DNA of 64,000 nt from positions 1 through 64,000 of the forward strand of contig AKXM01000016.1 in assembly GCA_000277545.1 (NCBI GenBank), written 5' to 3'. The stretch comes from Enterobacter sp. Ag1 (GTDB lineage: Bacteria > Pseudomonadota > Gammaproteobacteria > Enterobacterales > Enterobacteriaceae). Under the pieces are notes generated by a model that searched no databases, had not been told where the DNA came from, and saw only the letters and a list, made by a program, of their open reading frames with translations. Positions within the stretch are counted from its first letter, which is position 1. Every line of letters begins with the position of its first letter. This document shows positions 58,865 to 64,000 of this stretch, one piece after another. The position numbers were made by a program, and so were the translations under genes.

Positions 58865-60812
58865 TATCTTCAATCGCTTTAAAAAAGACAGAATTTGGGA
58901 CTTTGACGGCGGCATTCATCCCCCGGAGATGAAAACCCAGTCCAACGGCACGCCGCTGCGCCAGGTTCCGCTGCCCTCCCAGCTCGTGATTCCGCTGAAG
59001 CAGCACATCGGCGCGGAAGGTGAACTGTGCGTCAAACCCGGTGATTATGTGCTGCGCGGCCAGCCTCTGACCCGTGGACGCGGGCGTATGCTGCCGGTAC
59101 ACGCTCCAACCTCCGGCACCATTAAGGCTATTGAGCCGCACTCAACCGCGCATCCTTCTGCCCTCGCCGAACTTAGCGTCATTCTTGATGCTGACGGTGA
59201 GGACCGCTGGATTGAACGAGACGGCTGGAGCGACTACCGCTGCCAGAGCCGTGAAGCCCTTATTGAACGCATTCACCAGTTCGGCGTGGTCGGGCTGGGC
59301 GGCGCAGGGTTCCCGACCGGCAGCAAACTGCAGGGCGGCGGCGATAAAATTGACACGCTGATCGTGAACGCCGCCGAATGCGAGCCCTACATTACCGCCG
59401 ACGACCGCCTGATGCAGGACTGTGCCGCGCAAATTATCGAAGGCGTGCGCATTCTGGCCCATATTCTGAAGCCACAGCGCATTCTTATTGGCATTGAGGA
59501 CAACAAGCCGCAGGCGATCTCCATGATGCGGGCGGTGCTGGCTAATAGCCACGATATGCAGCTGCGGGTCATCCCGACGAAATACCCGTCCGGCGGCGCC
59601 AAGCAGCTGACGCAGATTTTAACCGGCAAGCAGGTGCCCCACGGGGGCCGTTCGTCCGACATTGGCATTCTGATGCAGAACGTCGGCACCGCGTATGCCA
59701 TTAAACGTGCGGTCATCGACGGCGAACCGCTGACCGAGCGTGTCGTCACTTTAACTGGTGAATCCATAACTCAGCCGGGCAACGTCTGGGCGCGTCTGGG
59801 CACGCCGGTCAGCCACCTGCTCAGTTTTGCGGGCTTCCGCCCAGGACAGGATCAGAAAGTGATTATGGGTGGGCCGCTGATGGGCTTCACCCTGCCGTGG
59901 CTCGATGTGCCGGTAGTGAAAATTACCAACTGCCTGTTGGCCCCGTCTCCGGCTGAAATGGGCGAGCAGGAAGAAGAACAAGGCTGTATTCGCTGCAGCG
60001 CCTGCGCGGACTCCTGCCCGGCCGATCTACTGCCGCAGCAGCTGTACTGGTTCAGCAAAGGCCAGCAGCACGACAAAGCCACCGCCTACAACCTGTCTGA
60101 CTGTATCGAATGCGGGGCCTGCGCCTACGTTTGCCCGAGCAATATTCCGCTGGTGCAGTACTTCCGCCAGGAAAAGGCCGAAATCCGTGAGATTGAGCTG
60201 GAAGCCAAACGCACCGTTGAGGCTAAGGCTCGCTTTGAGGCACGGCAGGAAAGGCTGGAGCGTGAGAAAGCCGCTCGCCTTGAGCGCCATAAAAATGCCG
60301 CGGTTCAGCCGACGGCAAAAGATAACGATGCCATTCAGGCCGCACTTGCCCGCGTAAAAAGCAAAAAAGCGCAGGCCAGCGACGAACCTATAATGGTGAA
60401 AGCCGGCAGTACGCCGGACAATAGCGAAATGATTGCCGCCCGCGAAGCCCGTAAAGCTGAAGCGCGCGCGCGCCAGGCCGAGAAAGCGCTACAGGCAGAA
60501 TCGGCGAGCAGCACCGAAACCGATCCGCGGAAGGCTGCCGTTGAAGCCGCGATCGCCCGTGCCAAGGCTCGCAAAGCCGCACAAAACGCAGAAAGCCCTG
60601 AGCCAGCTGCCGTTGAGCCAGAAGCCGTTGACCCGCGTAAGGCCGCCGTTGAGGCCGCCATTGCCCGAGCCAAGGCTCGCAAAGCGGCGCAGAAAGCGGA
60701 AAGCGAACAATCAGCTCCACAAGAAGAACAAGATCCACGCAAAGCTGCAGTGGCTGCGGCAATTGCTCGCGTTCAGGCGCGTAAAGCCGCTCAGATGTCT
60801 CCAGAGGAATAA
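58857..60812 (+). CDS. rsxC: Electron transport complex subunit RsxC
   Basis: This 651-residue soluble or peripheral subunit binds FMN and NADH ('[20 protein letters not shown]' motif, about residues 143-162) and has two ferredoxin-type cluster motifs ('[15 protein letters not shown]', '[15 protein letters not shown]', about 378-430). A long Ala/Lys/Glu-rich, charged helical tail (about 445-651) follows. The tail includes three copies of a '[20 protein letters not shown]' unit; tail length varies among enterobacteria. It abuts rsxD with no gap. Confidence 0.95.
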   Translation: MLNIFNRFKKDRIWDFDGGIHPPEMKTQSNGTPLRQVPLPSQLVIPLKQHIGAEGELCVKPGDYVLRGQPLTRGRGRMLPVHAPTSGTIKAIEPHSTAHPSALAELSVILDADGEDRWIERDGWSDYRCQSREALIERIHQFGVVGLGGAGFPTGSKLQGGGDKIDTLIVNAAECEPYITADDRLMQDCAAQIIEGVRILAHILKPQRILIGIEDNKPQAISMMRAVLANSHDMQLRVIPTKYPSGGAKQLTQILTGKQVPHGGRSSDIGILMQNVGTAYAIKRAVIDGEPLTERVVTLTGESITQPGNVWARLGTPVSHLLSFAGFRPGQDQKVIMGGPLMGFTLPWLDVPVVKITNCLLAPSPAEMGEQEEEQGCIRCSACADSCPADLLPQQLYWFSKGQQHDKATAYNLSDCIECGACAYVCPSNIPLVQYFRQEKAEIREIELEAKRTVEAKARFEARQERLEREKAARLERHKNAAVQPTAKDNDAIQAALARVKSKKAQASDEPIMVKAGSTPDNSEMIAAREARKAEARARQAEKALQAESASSTETDPRKAAVEAAIARAKARKAAQNAESPEPAAVEPEAVDPRKAAVEAAIARAKARKAAQKAESEQSAPQEEQDPRKAAVAAAIARVQARKAAQMSPEE

Positions 60813-61865
60813 ATGGTTTTTAAAATCGCAAGCTCTCCGTTTACCCATAATCAGCGCAGCACCGCGCGGATTATGATGCTGGTTTGTCTCGCAGCCCTGC
60901 CCGGCATCGCGATGCAGTGGTACTGGTTTGGCTGGGGAACGCTGATTCAGGTTGTACTGGGGATCGTCAGCGCTATGGTCGCCGAAGCGCTGGTGCTGCG
61001 TCTGCGCAAAAAATCCGTACAAAACCACCTTGCCGATAACTCGGCGCTGCTCACCGGCCTGCTGCTGGGGATCAGTATTCCGCCTCTCGCGCCATGGTGG
61101 ATGGTGGTTGTCGGGATGGTGTTTGCCATCATCATTGCCAAGCAGCTCTATGGCGGCCTTGGCAATAACCCGTTTAACCCGGCGATGATTGGCTACGTTG
61201 TGCTGCTGATTGCTTTCCCGGTGCAGATGACCTCCTGGCTGCCGCCGCAGTCCATTGCCGCCAGCGTACCGGGTTTTGTTGACAGCCTGCAGGTGATTTT
61301 CCACGGCGCAACCGCCACCGGCGGTACCATGGATACGCTGCGCATGGGCGTGGACGGCATCAGCCAGGCCACGCCGCTGGACACCTTCAAAACCGGTCTG
61401 CACGCGGGGCACTCCGCAGAGCAACTTCTGAGTGCGCCAATCTATGGCGGCGCGCTGGCGGGCCTCGGCTGGCAGTGGGTTAACCTGGCTTATCTGGCGG
61501 GCGGTCTGTTCCTGCTGTGGCGCGGCACCATTCGCTGGCATATCCCGGCGGGCTTCCTGGTGGCTTTGGTCGTCTGCTCCACGCTCGGCTGGGTTATTGC
61601 CCCGGAAAAATGCCTGTCGCCGATGGTGCATCTGTTCTCCGGTGCGACCATGCTCGGCGCGTTCTTTATCCTGACTGACCCGGTCACCGCCTCAACGACC
61701 AACCGTGGACGACTGATTTTCGGGGCGCTGGTTGGCCTGCTGGTCTGGCTGATTCGCACTTACGGCGGCTACCCGGACGGCGTGGCGTTCGCCGTGCTGC
61801 TGGGTAATATTACCGTGCCGCTGATCGACTACTACACCCGCCCTCGCGCGTACGGCCACCGCTAA
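60813..61865 (+). CDS. rsxD: Electron transport complex subunit RsxD
   Basis: This 350-residue subunit has about ten TM segments and belongs to the NqrB/RnfD family, with a covalent FMN on the threonine in '[11 protein letters not shown]'-type sequence ('[14 protein letters not shown]' here, residues about 165-180). '[14 protein letters not shown]' is conserved. The start follows a CAGAGGAATAA site at the rsxC end. Confidence 0.95.
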   Translation: MVFKIASSPFTHNQRSTARIMMLVCLAALPGIAMQWYWFGWGTLIQVVLGIVSAMVAEALVLRLRKKSVQNHLADNSALLTGLLLGISIPPLAPWWMVVVGMVFAIIIAKQLYGGLGNNPFNPAMIGYVVLLIAFPVQMTSWLPPQSIAASVPGFVDSLQVIFHGATATGGTMDTLRMGVDGISQATPLDTFKTGLHAGHSAEQLLSAPIYGGALAGLGWQWVNLAYLAGGLFLLWRGTIRWHIPAGFLVALVVCSTLGWVIAPEKCLSPMVHLFSGATMLGAFFILTDPVTASTTNRGRLIFGALVGLLVWLIRTYGGYPDGVAFAVLLGNITVPLIDYYTRPRAYGHR

Positions 61866-61874
61866 GGAGACGCT

Positions 61875-62501
61875 ATGTTTAAAACAATGCAAAAGCATGG
61901 CGTAGCCCTGGCGCTGTTTGCCGCTCTGTTTACCGGGCTGACGGCGCTGGTCAACGAACTCACCAAACCGACAATTGCCCAGCAATCGGCGCTGCAGCAA
62001 AAAATGTTATTTGATCAGGTGATTGCCGATGACGTCTACGATAACCCTATTCAGGACAGCTGCCTGCTAGTGAAGGACTCCCCGCTAGGCAAAGGCGCCC
62101 GACATATTTATGTGGCGCGTAAAGGCGATAAGCCCGTTGCCGTTGTCATGGAAGCCACCGCGCCGGACGGCTATTCTGGTGCTATACAGATTCTGGTTGC
62201 CGCCGATTTTAACGGCACCATCCTCGGCACCCGCGTGACCGAACACCACGAAACGCCGGGGCTTGGGGATAAAATAGAACTGCGTCTCAGCGACTGGATC
62301 ACCCACTTTGCTAACAAACGCATTCAGGGCAGCAATGACCCGAGCTGGGCGGTCCAAAAAGACGGCGGGCAGTTCACGCAGTTTACCGGGGCAACCATTA
62401 CCCCGCGCGCGGTAGTCAATGCCGTTAAGCGCGCTGGCCTGTTTGCAGAAACCCTGCCCGCGCAGCTCAACGAATTGCCGGCCTGTGGAGAACAACAATG
62501 A
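61875..62501 (+). CDS. rsxG: Electron transport complex subunit RsxG
   Basis: This 208-residue subunit has an N-terminal membrane anchor (about 9-28) and a periplasmic FMN-binding domain. Covalent flavinylation is expected at the threonine in '[11 protein letters not shown]' (S/TGAT motif). '[19 protein letters not shown]' is the family signature. It overlaps rsxE by four bases (ATGA). AAGGAGA precedes the ATG. Confidence 0.95.
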   Translation: MFKTMQKHGVALALFAALFTGLTALVNELTKPTIAQQSALQQKMLFDQVIADDVYDNPIQDSCLLVKDSPLGKGARHIYVARKGDKPVAVVMEATAPDGYSGAIQILVAADFNGTILGTRVTEHHETPGLGDKIELRLSDWITHFANKRIQGSNDPSWAVQKDGGQFTQFTGATITPRAVVNAVKRAGLFAETLPAQLNELPACGEQQ

Positions 62502-63187
62502 GCGAAACAAAACGCGTCCTGGTAAACGGGCTGTGGAAAAATAACTCGGCGCTGGTTCAGCTGCTGGGCCTTTGCCCGCTGCTGGCCGTCACCTCCACCG
62601 CCACCAACGCCCTCGGGCTTGGGCTGGCAACCACGCTGGTACTGACGCTGACCAACGGGACAATTTCCGCCCTGCGCCGCTGGGTGCCCGCTGAGATTCG
62701 TATTCCGGTGTACGTGCTGATCATCGCCTCGGTGGTCAGTATCGTGCAGATGCTGATCAACGCTTATGCATTTGGGCTCTACCAGTCGCTGGGGATCTTT
62801 ATCCCGCTCATCGTCACCAACTGTATCGTCGTCGGGCGAGCCGAAGCCTACGCGGCAAAAGCCAGCGTGCCTTATGCCGCGCTGGATGGGTTTGCCACCG
62901 GACTGGGCGCGACCAGCGCAATGTTTGTTTTAGGCTCCATTCGCGAGATTATTGGTAACGGCACCCTGTTTGACGGCGCGGACGGCCTGCTTGGCAACTG
63001 GGCGAAAGTGCTGCGCATTGAAGTCTTCCATACCGACACGCCTTTCCTGCTCGCCATGCTGCCGCCGGGCGCCTTTATTGGCCTCGGTATGCTGTTGGCG
63101 ATAAAATACCTCATTGATGAAAAAATGAAGGCACGTCGCGCCCGCGAAAGCGCCGCCGCCGTAGCAGGCAATGCAGAGAAGGCTTAA
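62498..63187 (+). CDS. rsxE: Electron transport complex subunit RsxE
   Basis: This 229-residue, six-TM subunit is homologous to RsxA ('[20 protein letters not shown]', '[19 protein letters not shown]'), with the same pair of conserved cysteines. Together rsxABCDGE form one operon, with every junction overlapping or separated by at most nine bases. Its stop overlaps the nth start (TAATG). Confidence 0.95.
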   Translation: MSETKRVLVNGLWKNNSALVQLLGLCPLLAVTSTATNALGLGLATTLVLTLTNGTISALRRWVPAEIRIPVYVLIIASVVSIVQMLINAYAFGLYQSLGIFIPLIVTNCIVVGRAEAYAAKASVPYAALDGFATGLGATSAMFVLGSIREIIGNGTLFDGADGLLGNWAKVLRIEVFHTDTPFLLAMLPPGAFIGLGMLLAIKYLIDEKMKARRARESAAAVAGNAEKA

Positions 63188-63822
63188 TGAATAACAGCAA
63201 GCGCGTTGAGATCCTCACCCGCCTGAGAGACAACAATCCTCATCCGACAACCGAACTCAATTTCAGCAGCCCTTTTGAGCTGCTGATTGCGGTTCTGCTG
63301 TCCGCTCAGGCCACCGACGTCAGCGTCAACAAGGCGACGGCAAAGCTGTACCCTGTCGCCAATACCCCGGCGACGATGCTGGCGCTTGGGGTAGACGGCG
63401 TAAAGGAGTACATCAAAACCATCGGCCTGTTTAACAGCAAAGCGGAGAATGTGATCAAAACCTGCCGCATGCTGCTTGACCTGCACGGTGGCGAAGTCCC
63501 TGAGGACCGGGCGGCGCTTGAGGCGCTGCCGGGCGTAGGCCGTAAAACCGCCAACGTCGTGCTGAACACGGCCTTCGGCTGGCCAACGATTGCCGTCGAT
63601 ACCCATATCTTCCGGGTGTGTAACCGCACTCAGTTTGCTGCCGGGAAAAACGTCGAGCAGGTAGAGGAAAAACTGCTGAAGGTGGTTCCGGCAGAATTTA
63701 AGGTCGACTGCCATCACTGGCTGATCCTCCATGGCCGCTATACCTGCATCGCGCGCAAGCCGCGCTGTGGCTCATGCATTATCGAAGATCTCTGCGAATT
63801 TAAAGAGAAGGTTGACGCCTGA
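63187..63822 (+). CDS. nth: Endonuclease III
   Basis: This 211-residue base-excision repair enzyme removes oxidised pyrimidines and cleaves abasic sites. The helix-hairpin-helix 'LEALPGVGRKTANVVLNTAF' carries the catalytic lysine and 'TIAVDTHIFRVCNRT' the catalytic aspartate. The [4Fe-4S] cluster motif C-x6-C-x2-C-x5-C is seen in 'CIARKPRCGSCIIEDLC'. It is co-transcribed with the rsx operon, as in K-12. Confidence 0.97.
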   Translation: MNNSKRVEILTRLRDNNPHPTTELNFSSPFELLIAVLLSAQATDVSVNKATAKLYPVANTPATMLALGVDGVKEYIKTIGLFNSKAENVIKTCRMLLDLHGGEVPEDRAALEALPGVGRKTANVVLNTAFGWPTIAVDTHIFRVCNRTQFAAGKNVEQVEEKLLKVVPAEFKVDCHHWLILHGRYTCIARKPRCGSCIIEDLCEFKEKVDA

Positions 63823-63829
63823 TAGCCTC

Positions 63830-63848
63830 GCCCGGCTCTGTACCGGGC
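63830..63848 (+). terminator. Hairpin after nth
   Basis: GCCCGG and CCGGGC form a short GC stem 8 bases after the nth stop. The T tail is weak, so read-through is possible. The rest of the window (to 64000) is an AT-rich non-coding stretch; in K-12 dtpA would follow. Confidence 0.55.
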
Positions 63849-64000
63849 TTCCTCTGAACTTCCCTGCCTAAAAACTACCCGAGCTGCACACTTTTATCCC
63901 ATGAATAACGCAATGTGATTTTATATTGTTCGTTGATTAACCGGCTCACCAGGTTAATCGTTTTTTTGCGATAAGAAATTTCTATAAATTTGTGATCTGC

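Noticed and set aside
60711-61631. Minus-strand open frame of 306 codons opposite rsxC-rsxD
   Set aside because: Fully antisense to two conserved rsx genes; no homology recognised.

Overview
This is a chromosomal window from a member of the Enterobacteriaceae. Most genes are readily recognised orthologues of Escherichia coli genes, in E. coli-like local order, with GC-rich coding sequence and closely packed operons. The genus cannot be fixed from the sequence; it is not E. coli itself, because several neighbours differ and many K-12 genes are missing between the conserved blocks. A tus gene with a TerB-like Ter site at 33036-33058 places the window in the replication terminus region. No rRNA, tRNA, CRISPR array or prophage is seen; the only mobile element is an IS481-type fragment cut by the left edge.

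Layout. 1-3700: IS481 fragment, then a divergent pair of a DppA-like peptide-binding protein and a PepT-like tripeptidase. 3700-8800: tehB-tehA, ydcK, rimL and mdoD, as in K-12, with an NsrR-type box between tehA and ydcK. 9000-13500: an accessory insert of an amino-acid binding protein (frameshifted in its signal peptide), a methionine-type aminotransferase, a LysR regulator and a type-B carboxylesterase. 13500-19700: ydcJ, ydcI, smrA, ogt, fnr and uspE. 19800-23600: an AT-richer pair of a PLP basic-amino-acid decarboxylase and a PotE-like antiporter. 24000-40200: pntB-pntA, ydgH, ydgI, folM, rstA-rstB, tus, fumC, fumA, manA and ydgA. 40200-51950: a GNAT acetyltransferase, malI/malX-malY with two MalI operators, a CehA-type PHP phosphoesterase, an atypical POT-family transporter, a methyltransferase, a second GNAT, add and yfeH. 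52395-55459: a Gly/Thr-repeat lipoprotein followed by a TpsB (FhaC/ShlB-type) outer-membrane transporter. 55500-63822: ydgJ, cnu, ydgK and rsxABCDGE-nth.

How the genes work together. Several blocks serve oxygen, redox and nitrosative-stress physiology: fnr, uspE, pntAB, fumA/fumC, the rsx complex (resets SoxR) and tehAB under a predicted NsrR site. Others handle acid stress or polyamines (decarboxylase and antiporter) and peptide or amino-acid scavenging (DppA-like, PepT-like, POT transporter, aminotransferase plus binding protein). The least explained unit is the lipoprotein/TpsB pair: the lipoprotein has a slippage-prone hexanucleotide repeat, a strong terminator separates the two genes, and no conventional TpsA exoprotein lies next to the transporter. 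Two coding anomalies deserve checking: folM has no ATG, GTG or TTG start that keeps its nucleotide-binding motif, and the binding-protein gene needs a one-base frameshift to recover its signal peptide.
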